A DNA stretch of 17,503 bases from CAKRHR01 sp964423195 (GCA_964423195.1 CAYRDY010000045.1:1-17503), one strand, 5' to 3'; positions 1 to 7,040 are shown, counted from the first letter of the stretch. Numbers and translations are program-made. The notes: generated by a model not told the origin, from the letters alone.

Positions 1-39
1 ATTAAGAGTCAGGTGCTCTTCCAGCTGAGCTAAAAGCGC
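1..39 (-). tRNA. tRNA-Lys(CUU), 5' part only
   Basis: On the minus strand the first bases read as an acceptor 5' strand GCGCTTT, then TA, a D-stem GCTC/GAGC, a 5' anticodon-stem strand and the loop CUCUUAA. The anticodon is therefore CUU, which decodes the Lys codon AAG. The left window edge cuts the gene just after the anticodon loop, so the T-arm and 3' acceptor strand are not visible. A consensus promoter lies about 60 nt upstream. Confidence 0.9.
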
Positions 40-65
40 AAATATTAATGAAATTTTCCGGTCAT

Positions 66-90
66 CTCCCATGAAAAAAGGGAGTCTCCC
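66..90 (-). promoter_or_regulatory. three-segment hairpin in tRNA-Lys leader
   Basis: In the transcribed direction the leader holds GGGAG (90-86), CTCCC (84-80) and GGGAG (70-66). The middle segment can pair with either flank, giving two mutually exclusive short hairpins. The first form is followed directly by six T residues, like a weak attenuator. The pairing is visible in the sequence; any regulatory role is inference, and the feature could equally be a processing structure. Confidence 0.3.
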
Positions 91-105
91 TCAACAGCAA
101 ATCAT

Positions 106-134
106 ATTATAGTTTACATCGCCAAATAAATCAA
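106..134 (-). promoter_or_regulatory. sigma-70 type promoter of tRNA-Lys
   Basis: On the minus strand there is a -35 box TTGATT (134-129), a 17-nt spacer and a -10 box TATAAT (111-106). Predicted transcription starts near 99, about 60 nt before the mature tRNA 5' end at 39. Confidence 0.8.
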
Positions 135-209
135 GCATTTTTCTCAAATTTTACATTTTTGTACAAAATTCATACATTTTGGCCAATTTGTCCGCTATTA
201 TTATAACAA

Positions 210-247
210 TTCAGACAAGTCTGAACTGTCATATATGATGATGACAG
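210..247. terminator. two adjacent perfect hairpins downstream of trmB
   Basis: Two inverted repeats lie side by side just after the trmB stop codon. Arms ctgtcat (226-232) and atgacag (241-247) form one stem, and ttcagac/gtctgaa with a 2-nt loop (210-225) forms the other. In the trmB direction the second hairpin is followed by AT-rich TTGTTATAATAATAG rather than a clean U-tract, so this is at best a weak terminator. A TATAAT-like sequence next to the second palindrome leaves room for an operator-like role. Confidence 0.4.
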
Positions 248-259
248 GTAAAAGTGTTA

Positions 260-934
260 TCACGGATTGACGACGCATTCCCGCGCGGCGCTGTCTTTTT
301 CCCTGTGCGCCGTCAGTCGGCAGATCGGATTTCCCATGGCCGTAAATTTTTCCTCGTACTCTGTCATCACGTTGTCGGCCAGATATTCACTGTGGTGCAG
401 ATCATAGGTGAAGTCATCCACCGTCCAGCCGGCCAGCGCCGCCTGCTCCAGAGAAAAATCAAACAGCGGCCGGTTGTCCGTCTTAAAGATGACGCGGCCG
501 TCCGCCTCCAGAAACCGGTCATATCTGTCAAAAAACGTTTTGGATGTCAGCCGCCGCTTCGCGTGACGGTCTTTCGGCCATGGATCCGAAAAATTGAGAT
601 AGATCCGCGCAACCTCGTCCCTGTCAAAAACATCCGCGATCATTTCCGCGTCCATGCGGATAAACAGGACATTGTCGCCCTCATAATCCCGACATTTGTC
701 CAGTGCCCGCACGAGCACGCTGGAGTACTTCTCTATGCCGATATAATTGATTTCCGGATGCTGCGCCGCAAGCGTCATGATAAATTTGCCCTTTCCCATC
801 CCCACCTCAATGTGGATCGGGTGGTCATTGCCAAACAGCTCGCGCCAGTGCCCCTTATATTCCGTACCGACCTCAATCACCCGATCGCTGGCCGCAATCG
901 CCTCCCGTGAACCTTTAATATTTCTCAACCGCAT
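260..934 (-). CDS. trmB: tRNA (guanine-N7-)-methyltransferase
   Basis: TrmB uses S-adenosylmethionine to methylate G46 in the variable loop of many tRNAs. The 224-residue product has the expected landmarks: SAM-binding loop EVGMGKG (43-49), IGIEKY (65-70), the family signature NFSDPWPK with following RH and KRRL (114-129), and TEYEEKF near the C-terminus (191-197). The frame stays open upstream to 994, but the start at 934 is chosen because GGAGG lies 6-8 nt before it and the product then opens with MRLRN, the usual TrmB N-terminus. The gene is divergent from the carboxypeptidase gene and followed by hairpins at 210-247. No clear promoter was seen in 935-1018. Confidence 0.95.
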   Translation of the reverse strand: MRLRNIKGSREAIAASDRVIEVGTEYKGHWRELFGNDHPIHIEVGMGKGKFIMTLAAQHPEINYIGIEKYSSVLVRALDKCRDYEGDNVLFIRMDAEMIADVFDRDEVARIYLNFSDPWPKDRHAKRRLTSKTFFDRYDRFLEADGRVIFKTDNRPLFDFSLEQAALAGWTVDDFTYDLHHSEYLADNVMTEYEEKFTAMGNPICRLTAHREKDSAARECVVNP

Positions 935-1018
935 TTCAGCCTCCACGCACGCCCGCGCCAAAGCGCTTTTTCGCACAGCGAGCAATAAGCGCACTCATTT
1001 TCAAGGCAAATTTATCTA

Positions 1019-1047
1019 TTGACTTTTGCCAAATTTTTCATTATCAT
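1019..1047 (+). promoter_or_regulatory. promoter of the D,D-carboxypeptidase gene
   Basis: A -35 box TTGACT (1019-1024), a 17-nt spacer and a -10 box TATCAT (1042-1047) give a good sigma-A type promoter. Transcription would start near 1054, leaving an 80-nt GC-rich leader containing a short CGCG...CGCG stem before the start codon at 1134. Confidence 0.7.
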
Positions 1048-1133
1048 CAGTATTGTTATCTGTAATAAAACTCGGCGCCCCCGCGCTGAACGCGTGAAAA
1101 TGCGGCCGCGCAAGCGGCGGAACGGAGATTGAT

Positions 1134-2765
1134 ATGAAGTGCCCTAAAGCGCTGATTCCAATATTTCTGACCCTTTTCATCTGCATGAATACCTCCCTGC
1201 AGGCTGTCGCCGCCGAAACCGGCTTCCGGACAAACGCCGACTTCAGTTTCCGGGCAAACGCAAATTCCGAATCCGGTGCCGCCGCCGACTCTGAATTTGG
1301 CGAAGGCGAGTCCGGCGAATCAGAGACCGGCGAGACAGAGCTCGTCCCGGTATTGCTGGAGACGGATGAGGTCTCCACGGATGAGATTCTCCTGTACTCC
1401 GGCGCCGGTCTGGTGATGGACGTCGATAGCGGGCGCGTTCTCTATTACAAAAATCCTTTTGATAAAAAATATCCGGCCAGCCTCACCAAAATCATGACCA
1501 CATTGATGGCGCTCGAAAACAGTTCTCTGGACGAGATCGTCACAGTCTCTCAGAGCGCTCTGGACAGCATCACCTGGGACAGCTCCCAGCTCGGCGTCCT
1601 GGCCGGTCAGACTCTGACCATGGAGGAGGCCCTCTATGCGATGATGGTGGCCTCCGCCAATGAGATCGCCAACGCGGTCGGCGAACATATTGCCGGCTCC
1701 ACGGACGCGTTTGTCGAAATGATGAACGACTACGCAAAAGAGCTCGGCTGCTTTCACACCCATTTTGTGAATCCCAACGGCCTCCACGACGACAATCATT
1801 ACACTTCCGTCTACGACATGGCCATGATCGCCAGGGCCGCGCTGGCCAACGAGGAATTCGTCAAAATATGCTCGACGGACACCTATATGATGACGAGTCG
1901 GATCCTGCTGCCCGAAACCTCCGAAAACGGAGAAAACGCGGGGACATCCCGTGCGGATGACCCGATGGACACACCAGAGAGCGGGGATCCTTTCACCACA
2001 TCCGACTCCGGAGATTTCACCGGAACATCCATGCCCGGGGATCCCACCGGGGAGAGCGCCGGAGCAAACGGCGAGCCCTCGACCGGCGAGCCCTACGGCT
2101 TCTACAACCATCACAAAATGGTTAACGGCACCTATCCTTACGAATATGCCTACGGCGGCAAGACCGGCTTCACCGAGAACGCCAGATTCACACTGGCGAC
2201 CTTTGCCAAAAAAGATCGGATGCATCTGATCTGCATTTTATTTGACGCGCCGGACGCCGGAAACAACTATATCTATAAGGATACGGCAGCTCTGCTGGAC
2301 TACTGCTTCGACAATTACCAGCGGCTTTATGAGGATTCCTCTCTAAGCTGCTACGATCCAAAAGCGATACGGATATTTGATTTTAATGAGAGCGGGCTCA
2401 TGGAGAGCCGGTTTGCCCCCATTCCACAGGATCAGAATATCCTCATCTCGCCGCGAAACCACAACACGGTCACCTTTCTGCTCTATGACCGCCTGTGCGG
2501 GAGATCCCTCTTCCACGAGGACAGTCTGGATCAGTTTTTTGCCCTGTACGCGACCGAGTTACTTGCAAAAACGGAAAACGTGACAACAAGGCAAAAGATC
2601 ATCGGCATATTTATCGCAGCCCTCTGTGTCCTCTTCTTGTTCCTGCTGCTGCATTTCCTGATACTCAGCCTGAAAAGGAAGCGACGGCGCATGCGCTATC
2701 ACAAACTGAAAAAACAGCGGCTCACGCGGGATGCCGCTGCCCAGGGACAGAAAACCAAACAATAA
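1134..2765 (+). CDS. D-alanyl-D-alanine carboxypeptidase, DacF/PBP5 type
   Basis: A penicillin-binding peptidase S11 enzyme that removes the terminal D-Ala from peptidoglycan stem peptides outside the membrane. The 543-residue product has a Sec signal peptide (about 1-27, ending AVA-A), the active-site tetrad SLTK with Ser116 and Lys119, the SAN motif at 174-176 and KTG at 343-345. A hydrophobic segment (489-513) followed by a strongly basic tail gives a C-terminal membrane anchor. GGAG lies 7 nt before the ATG. Two oddities stand out: a Ser/Glu/Gly-rich acidic stretch right after the signal peptide (about 33-70) and a roughly 60-residue Gly/Ser/Thr/Asp-rich insert (262-321) between SAN and KTG, where usual homologues have only a short loop. 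The catalytic residues are intact, so it is expected to be active. The exact paralogue (dacA, dacB or dacF) cannot be assigned from sequence alone. Confidence 0.93.
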   Translation: MKCPKALIPIFLTLFICMNTSLQAVAAETGFRTNADFSFRANANSESGAAADSEFGEGESGESETGETELVPVLLETDEVSTDEILLYSGAGLVMDVDSGRVLYYKNPFDKKYPASLTKIMTTLMALENSSLDEIVTVSQSALDSITWDSSQLGVLAGQTLTMEEALYAMMVASANEIANAVGEHIAGSTDAFVEMMNDYAKELGCFHTHFVNPNGLHDDNHYTSVYDMAMIARAALANEEFVKICSTDTYMMTSRILLPETSENGENAGTSRADDPMDTPESGDPFTTSDSGDFTGTSMPGDPTGESAGANGEPSTGEPYGFYNHHKMVNGTYPYEYAYGGKTGFTENARFTLATFAKKDRMHLICILFDAPDAGNNYIYKDTAALLDYCFDNYQRLYEDSSLSCYDPKAIRIFDFNESGLMESRFAPIPQDQNILISPRNHNTVTFLLYDRLCGRSLFHEDSLDQFFALYATELLAKTENVTTRQKIIGIFIAALCVLFLFLLLHFLILSLKRKRRRMRYHKLKKQRLTRDAAAQGQKTKQ

Positions 2766-2766
2766 T

Positions 2767-2781
2767 CGGGAGCGCTTCCCG
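2767..2781. terminator. short symmetric hairpin between convergent genes
   Basis: CGGGA and TCCCG flank a 5-nt loop in the 23-nt gap between the convergent carboxypeptidase and lipid kinase genes. There is no U-tract on either strand, so it is only a possible weak bidirectional stop signal. Confidence 0.25.
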
Positions 2782-2788
2782 CAACCAT

Positions 2789-3682
2789 TCACACAATGAT
2801 CCGGAGCGCCTTCTGCAAGACCTCCAGATGTATCGGCAGATGTCCAAAGCGCTCCTTGTCAAAATCCAGGATCAGCGGCTTGCCGTCGATCTGCTCGACA
2901 TCCAGCGACTTCGTCCTGAAAAAGGTCACGCCGTCGCCCTCCGGAGGTTCACCGCGCATAAACTTGTAGAACAATGCCGATACCTTCATCACATCCATCT
3001 TCTCCACGATCAGGATGTCCAGGAGTCCGTCAGACATCATTTTTCTGGCATCGACTTTTTTACCGCCATACATGGTCCCCGCGTTTCGCGCGACAAAGAG
3101 CATCACATCTTTTTCCCCGGAAAATTCCTCCGACTGAAACCGAAGCCGCGCCGTGCTGAAATTTTTCGGCACCGACCGCGCGCCCTGGATAATATATGCC
3201 ATCCGCCCCAGCACCATCTTGCTCTCCATCGATGTCTGGAACGCGCCGTTTGCCAGCAGGCCGCAGGCCGCCGAATTGATAAAATACCGGTCATTCACCC
3301 GGCCGACGTCGACCTCCAGCATATTCATCGCCATGATCATCCGGCAAAAACTCTCTTTATCACCCTTGATCTCAAGCAGTCGCGCCAGATAATTTGCCGT
3401 TCCCGCGGAAATAATCGCGATCGGCGTCTCGCTTCCGCCAATCATCACGCCGTTGATCGCGTCATGGATCGTACCGTCACCTCCGACGACAGCCACAAAA
3501 TCATACTCGCCCTTCCGCATTTTCTCAGCTTCCACCATGGCGTCCTTCTGATGATGTGTAAACGCGACATCGACATGGTTGATCACCTGATTCATGATCA
3601 GATAGCCAATAATGCCCTCAACGCGCGTCAACAGTTCATGGCCGCCGACGGAAGCATTAATGATAAATCTCGCTTTCTTCAT
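2789..3682 (-). CDS. diacylglycerol/lipid kinase family protein (YegS/DgkB-like)
   Basis: A lipid kinase of the DAGK catalytic family, expected to phosphorylate diacylglycerol or a related lipid at the inner membrane face. The 297-residue product has the nucleotide-binding GGDGT at 67-71, followed by IHDAINGVM, then SAGTANYLAR (92-101), which corresponds to the PxGTxNDFAR motif, and a late IDGKP motif corresponding to IDGEP. The frame extends upstream to 3871 inside the exonuclease gene, but the ATG at 3682 gives the family N-terminus (KKARFIINAS) and follows the exonuclease TAA by one base, pointing to translational coupling. Two usual positions are changed: HD replaces NE after GGDGT, and AN-YL replaces GN-DF. 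Substrate is unknown. Confidence 0.85.
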   Translation of the reverse strand: MKKARFIINASVGGHELLTRVEGIIGYLIMNQVINHVDVAFTHHQKDAMVEAEKMRKGEYDFVAVVGGDGTIHDAINGVMIGGSETPIAIISAGTANYLARLLEIKGDKESFCRMIMAMNMLEVDVGRVNDRYFINSAACGLLANGAFQTSMESKMVLGRMAYIIQGARSVPKNFSTARLRFQSEEFSGEKDVMLFVARNAGTMYGGKKVDARKMMSDGLLDILIVEKMDVMKVSALFYKFMRGEPPEGDGVTFFRTKSLDVEQIDGKPLILDFDKERFGHLPIHLEVLQKALRIIV

Positions 3683-3683
3683 T

Positions 3684-4643
3684 TTATGACTCGATGCCCT
3701 TGTGGCGTTTTTCCCGCCGCCTGGCAATGACCTCCTTCTTGATCCTGTAAATATCCTCAACGATGTAGCTGTTCGCCGGCCGCATCGTCTTGATGGCGAC
3801 ATATTTGCCGTCGTCCATCTGCTTAATGCGGATCTTTCCCCGCAGATAGCCGTGCGCCTCACACTGCGCAAGACAGTAATAACTTTTCGTCTTCGATGTG
3901 AACCAGCGGATCTTTTTGGCGGCCGGTTTCCCGCACCGGAAACAATTCACCGAGCGGACGCCCTTGTCAAACAGCGCCTCCTCACGCGTACGAAATCCCC
4001 TGGAGACATATTTATAATAATCATCATAATACAGATGAAGTTCTTCCTCTTTTCGCTGCGGGTACTGAAAATAATCCATCGTATAATTCTTTTCGGCCTC
4101 CCGCAGGTCCATGAGAGAGAAAATCTTCGCCGTATAGCCGGCATCATTGATCGCCCGGTGAAAATCACCGCAATCCGGAATATTTAAATATGCGCACGCA
4201 TGCTCCAGCGAGCTTGACTGATCATCCTTCGTGTAAAAGAGGCGGAAAAACTTCTGAATATTATAATATCTGATCGGTCCCTCTATGAGATCGAGCATCC
4301 GGTAGTGCGCCAGATTCCGCTGGAATTCCGTCAGATCCTGGTTCCCCCATGTGCAAAAAATGTAATCTTCGCCGCACCAGAAAAGAAAATCCATCGCCGC
4401 CTCCGCAAAGTCCATGCCGTATCTGTCCAAAACTTTCTGCGTCAGCCCCGTCAGCTCCCGCATTTTAAAATGAAGCTGCGGATAAATTGTCGGCCGGATC
4501 AGCGCGTGATACGAGTCAATCTCATGCCTGTCCTGATCCAGCTTCACGGCGCCAATCTCAACGATCTCAAAGGGAATGCCCTGGACGGCATTTTCCTTGA
4601 CCATACTCTGATTCCATTCCAAGTCCAGCACGATATAATTCAT
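3684..4643 (-). CDS. DEDDh 3'-5' exonuclease with C-terminal Cys cluster (KapD-like)
   Basis: A member of the RNase T / DNA polymerase III epsilon exonuclease superfamily. In 319 residues the DEDDh metal ligands are visible: Asp7 and Glu9 in VLDLEWNQ, Asp103 in WGNQD, then His162 and Asp167 in FHRAINDAGY. This N-terminal domain (about 1-185) resembles KapD-type sporulation-inhibitor exonucleases. A C-terminal extension carries C234xxC237 and C257xxxC261 inside a basic region, consistent with a zinc-binding nucleic-acid module; this is inference. The substrate, RNA or DNA, cannot be told from sequence. The gene is cotranscribed with the lipid kinase one base downstream. The ribosome site (AGGCGG) is modest. 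Confidence 0.8.
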   Translation of the reverse strand: MNYIVLDLEWNQSMVKENAVQGIPFEIVEIGAVKLDQDRHEIDSYHALIRPTIYPQLHFKMRELTGLTQKVLDRYGMDFAEAAMDFLFWCGEDYIFCTWGNQDLTEFQRNLAHYRMLDLIEGPIRYYNIQKFFRLFYTKDDQSSSLEHACAYLNIPDCGDFHRAINDAGYTAKIFSLMDLREAEKNYTMDYFQYPQRKEEELHLYYDDYYKYVSRGFRTREEALFDKGVRSVNCFRCGKPAAKKIRWFTSKTKSYYCLAQCEAHGYLRGKIRIKQMDDGKYVAIKTMRPANSYIVEDIYRIKKEVIARRREKRHKGIES

Positions 4644-4667
4644 GAAAAACCCGCCTGTTCTCTACAC

Positions 4668-4694
4668 CATGCCGGCAACAAAAGCGCCGGCATG
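4668..4694. repeat. perfect 9-bp inverted repeat upstream of exonuclease gene
   Basis: catgccggc (4668-4676) and gccggcatg (4686-4694) are perfect arms around a 9-nt loop. It sits in the 106-nt gap between the phosphoribosyltransferase and exonuclease genes. On the transcribed strand no U-run follows, so it looks more like an mRNA processing or stability hairpin than an intrinsic terminator. It ends 24 nt upstream of the exonuclease start codon. Confidence 0.5.
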
Positions 4695-4749
4695 TCTGTC
4701 TTCGGCAGCAGCTTTAGAATGTCCGGGCTGTCGCCGTTTCTGCCGTTTT

Positions 4750-5400
4750 TTATAGCTTTGAATAGCCATAGCTGTTGACGATGGCCTCGATCCTCTGGTT
4801 CGCGCGGCACATCGGACAATTGTGGCTGTCATAGGCATTGTAGGATGGCAGCTCGTCCGCCGTGAAAATGGTGTTGATCTCCATGCCGTGACTCTCCTTC
4901 GCGGCGCTGAAAATCGCGGAGATACCGCAGGCGTGGCCCTCATAATATTCAATGCACTCGACGGCACGGTCGATCGTCCGGCCGGTGGTCGCCGACGCCA
5001 CCAGAAGCAGCACCTGCATATTCTTGATCATGCGCTGGGTATTGTCGCGAAAGATCATCTGCCCCATCTGATTAAATTCCGGCGTCACCACGGAAATATT
5101 TTTGCCGCGGTTGATGGACATCACGGTATTGTCCGCCAGCATCTCCGCCATAAAGGAACCGATCATCTCTGTGCCGTCCATACACACGATCGTGTCGACC
5201 GACGTCGTGTTGATGTACCTTGAGACGAGCTCCTTCGCCGTCTCGTGGGCATTGTTGTGGCGGCACTTGACCGTCGACATATCAATGTAGACATTGATGT
5301 GTGAATGACTGGTCGCAAAATGTCCCATCGCGATTTTGATCCTCGTCTTCGGATTCCTTCGCGATCGGATATCCACAAGCCTCATTTCCAAAGAATCCAT
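4750..5400 (-). CDS. orotate-type phosphoribosyltransferase family protein, degenerate PRPP motif
   Basis: A 216-residue protein with a type I phosphoribosyltransferase fold pattern. The segment at 130-144 (VLLLVASATTGRTID) aligns with the PRPP-binding signature of orotate phosphoribosyltransferases. In the standard signature the loop carries two acidic residues before the TTG; here they are Ala135 and Ser136, so normal PRPP/Mg handling is doubtful. A C-terminal CPMC (195-198) is followed by NQRIEAIVNSYGY. AGGGGG lies 8 nt before the ATG. It sits between the SPFH protein and the exonuclease gene rather than with pyrimidine genes, so a role in de novo UMP synthesis is not supported. A regulatory or divergent-substrate function is inferred. 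Confidence 0.75.
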   Translation of the reverse strand: MDSLEMRLVDIRSRRNPKTRIKIAMGHFATSHSHINVYIDMSTVKCRHNNAHETAKELVSRYINTTSVDTIVCMDGTEMIGSFMAEMLADNTVMSINRGKNISVVTPEFNQMGQMIFRDNTQRMIKNMQVLLLVASATTGRTIDRAVECIEYYEGHACGISAIFSAAKESHGMEINTIFTADELPSYNAYDSHNCPMCRANQRIEAIVNSYGYSKL

Positions 5401-5459
5401 TGTAAATCCCCCTTCATCCGCGGTTCACGCGCACACAGCCGCAGACCTTCTCAATCCAT

Positions 5460-6800
5460 CTATTGCCTGTCCTGCCCGTCAAACGGGTCGCCGCACTGCG
5501 GGCAAAATTTCGGCGGCCTGGTCGGATCCGGAGGCACCCAGCCGCATCTGCTGCACTTGTAAACCGCCGCGGACGGCCGCTTCGCGCCGCAGTTCGTACA
5601 GAAATTGCCGTCGTTGGACGTACCACAGCTGCCGCAAACCCAAGTGCCGGCCGCAGCGCCCGCGCCATTCACAGCGCCGCCCGCCTGGCCATAACCCGCG
5701 TTCGGCGACTGACCATAACCCGCGTTCGGTGACTGACCGTAGCCCGCGTTCGGTGACTGACCGTAGCCCGTGTTCGGTGACTGGCCGTCCATCTGCTGCC
5801 CCATCCGAAAGAGATCCTGCGCGTTCATGCCGCCGGCATTCGCCGCCATATTCATCCCCATAAAGCCCATCGCGGCGCCGTTCGAATTTCTGGCCGCGTC
5901 CTGCATGGCCGCCGCCTGCGCACCCGCAAGCTGGGCCGCCGCCATGTTCGGATTCCTGTACACGGCATTTTTCTGCAGCTCCTTCAGCATCCGCTCATCT
6001 TCCTCCGACGCCTTCACACTGGAGACGCCAAAGGAGACAATCTCAATCCCGCGCAGTTCGCGCCATTTCTGGCTCAGCAGCTCATTGAGAACATTGGCCA
6101 GCTCCATCGTATGTCCTGGCAGAGCGCTGTAACGGATACCCATCTCCGAAATCCTCGCGAACGCCGGCTGCAGCGCCGTCATCAGCTCCGTGCGCATCTG
6201 ATTCTCAAGCTCCTTGCGCATAAATGCTCCCTCAAAGTTGCCGCAGACATTCGTATAAAACAGGACCGGATTGATCATCCGATAGCTGTATTCGCCAAAA
6301 CACCGGATAGAGATATCCATATCCAGGCCGATATTGTGATCCACGACCCGAAACGGCACCGGATTCGGCGTGCCGTATTTGTTGCCGGTGATCTCCTTTG
6401 TGTTAAAATAATAGACCCGCTGATCATTCGCGGCCGTGCCGCCAAACTGAAAACGCCTGCCGACATTCTGAAAAACTTCCTCCATCGAGTCGCTCAGATC
6501 CCCGAAAAAGAGCGACGGCTCCGAGGAAACATCATAGATAAATTCACCCGGCTCCGCGCAGACATCGACGACCCGTCCCTGCTCCACGACCATCGCGCAC
6601 TGCCCCTCGCTGACCGCGATCACGGATCCGTTGCTGATGATGTTGTCCTCCCCTTTCCTGTTCGATGAGCGCTTGGACGTCTTTTTATTCCCCTTCACAG
6701 CCAATACATCCACTGGCAGCGCTTCACAGTAAAAATATTCTTTCCACTGATCAGCAAATACGCCGCCGACAGCACCGACGGCCGCCTTCAAGAATCCCAT
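5460..6800 (-). CDS. SPFH/band-7 domain protein with two C-terminal zinc ribbons (YdjI / virion-core-like)
   Basis: A 446-residue protein of the bacterial family often called virion core protein or YdjI-like, which contains an SPFH (stomatin/prohibitin/flotillin) core. Residues about 55-285 form that core, with a conserved GTPNPVPFRVVD stretch and a helical region near 265-300. An Ala/Met/Gly-rich linker follows, then four 8-residue repeats QSPN[T/A]GYG (340-371). The end carries two zinc ribbons: C389xxC392...C401xxC404 and C416xxC419...C433xxC436. AGGAGA precedes the ATG. No transmembrane helix is evident, so membrane association would be peripheral. YdjI is linked to membrane-stress proteins of the PspA type in Bacillus, but no such partner is in this window. 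It heads the cluster that continues with the phosphoribosyltransferase. Confidence 0.85.
   Translation of the reverse strand: MGFLKAAVGAVGGVFADQWKEYFYCEALPVDVLAVKGNKKTSKRSSNRKGEDNIISNGSVIAVSEGQCAMVVEQGRVVDVCAEPGEFIYDVSSEPSLFFGDLSDSMEEVFQNVGRRFQFGGTAANDQRVYYFNTKEITGNKYGTPNPVPFRVVDHNIGLDMDISIRCFGEYSYRMINPVLFYTNVCGNFEGAFMRKELENQMRTELMTALQPAFARISEMGIRYSALPGHTMELANVLNELLSQKWRELRGIEIVSFGVSSVKASEEDERMLKELQKNAVYRNPNMAAAQLAGAQAAAMQDAARNSNGAAMGFMGMNMAANAGGMNAQDLFRMGQQMDGQSPNTGYGQSPNAGYGQSPNAGYGQSPNAGYGQAGGAVNGAGAAAGTWVCGSCGTSNDGNFCTNCGAKRPSAAVYKCSRCGWVPPDPTRPPKFCPQCGDPFDGQDRQ
5688..5783 (-). repeat. four 24-nt in-frame tandem repeats in SPFH gene
   Basis: Four consecutive 24-nt units encode QSPNTGYG once and QSPNAGYG three times. 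The units differ by only a few bases at the DNA level, which indicates recent slippage or unequal crossing-over rather than ancient divergence. Confidence 0.9.
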
Positions 6801-6822
6801 AAAAAATTTCTCCTTTCACCCG

Positions 6823-6851
6823 TTGCATTTTTTATAAAAATAAAGTATAAT
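6823..6851 (+). promoter_or_regulatory. promoter of tRNA-Arg
   Basis: TTGCAT (6823-6828), a 17-nt spacer and a perfect TATAAT (6846-6851) lie just upstream of the tRNA. Predicted initiation near 6858 is only a few bases before the mature 5' end. Confidence 0.8.
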
Positions 6852-6860
6852 GATGTTTGT

Positions 6861-6934
6861 GTTTCCGTAGCTCAGCAGGATAGAGCGACCGCCTCCTAAG
6901 CGGTAGGTCGGGTGTTCGAATCACCTCGGGAACG
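6861..6934 (+). tRNA. tRNA-Arg(CCU)
   Basis: The full cloverleaf can be folded by eye. The acceptor GTTTCCG pairs with CGGGAAC (one G-U), the D-stem is GCTC/GAGC, the anticodon stem ACCGC/GCGGT encloses loop CUCCUAA, and the T-loop is TTCGAAT. The anticodon is CCU, reading the Arg codon AGG. The discriminator is G and no CCA is encoded. It has its own promoter and terminator and is a stand-alone gene. Confidence 0.96.
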
Positions 6935-6940
6935 CTGATC

Positions 6941-6975
6941 GTGCCAAAGGGATCCGACCTTTTGGCACTTTTTTT
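6941..6975 (+). terminator. intrinsic terminator of tRNA-Arg
   Basis: GTGCCAAAGG pairs with CCTTTTGGCAC (one bulged base) and is followed directly by seven T residues (6969-6975). This is a textbook rho-independent terminator 6 nt after the tRNA. Read from the minus strand, the hairpin lacks a following U-tract. Confidence 0.93.
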
Positions 6976-7011
6976 GAGAGAAAATCATCTCCCGGAAGAT
7001 AAATCATATTT

Positions 7012-7040
7012 ATTATACGTAGCCCCGCCAGATTAGTCAA
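7012..7040 (-). promoter_or_regulatory. consensus minus-strand promoter, probably of the SPFH cluster
   Basis: On the minus strand there is TTGACT (7040-7035), a 17-nt spacer and TATAAT (7017-7012), the best-matching promoter seen in the window. A transcript starting near 7005 would run through the tRNA-Arg terminator hairpin in its non-terminating orientation, then antisense through the whole tRNA-Arg gene, and reach the SPFH start codon at 6800 with a leader of about 205 nt. No better promoter was found between 6801 and 6860. An independent antisense or small RNA is the alternative. Confidence 0.7.

Noticed and set aside
254..910. 218-codon plus-strand open frame antisense to trmB
   Set aside because: The trmB signature motifs on the minus strand are unambiguous, and this frame has only a spurious His/Arg-rich composition.
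2495..3730. 411-codon plus-strand open frame
   Set aside because: It begins inside the carboxypeptidase gene and lies antisense to the lipid kinase, whose motifs are clear. It has no ribosome site and no domain; it reflects biased codon use on the opposite strand.
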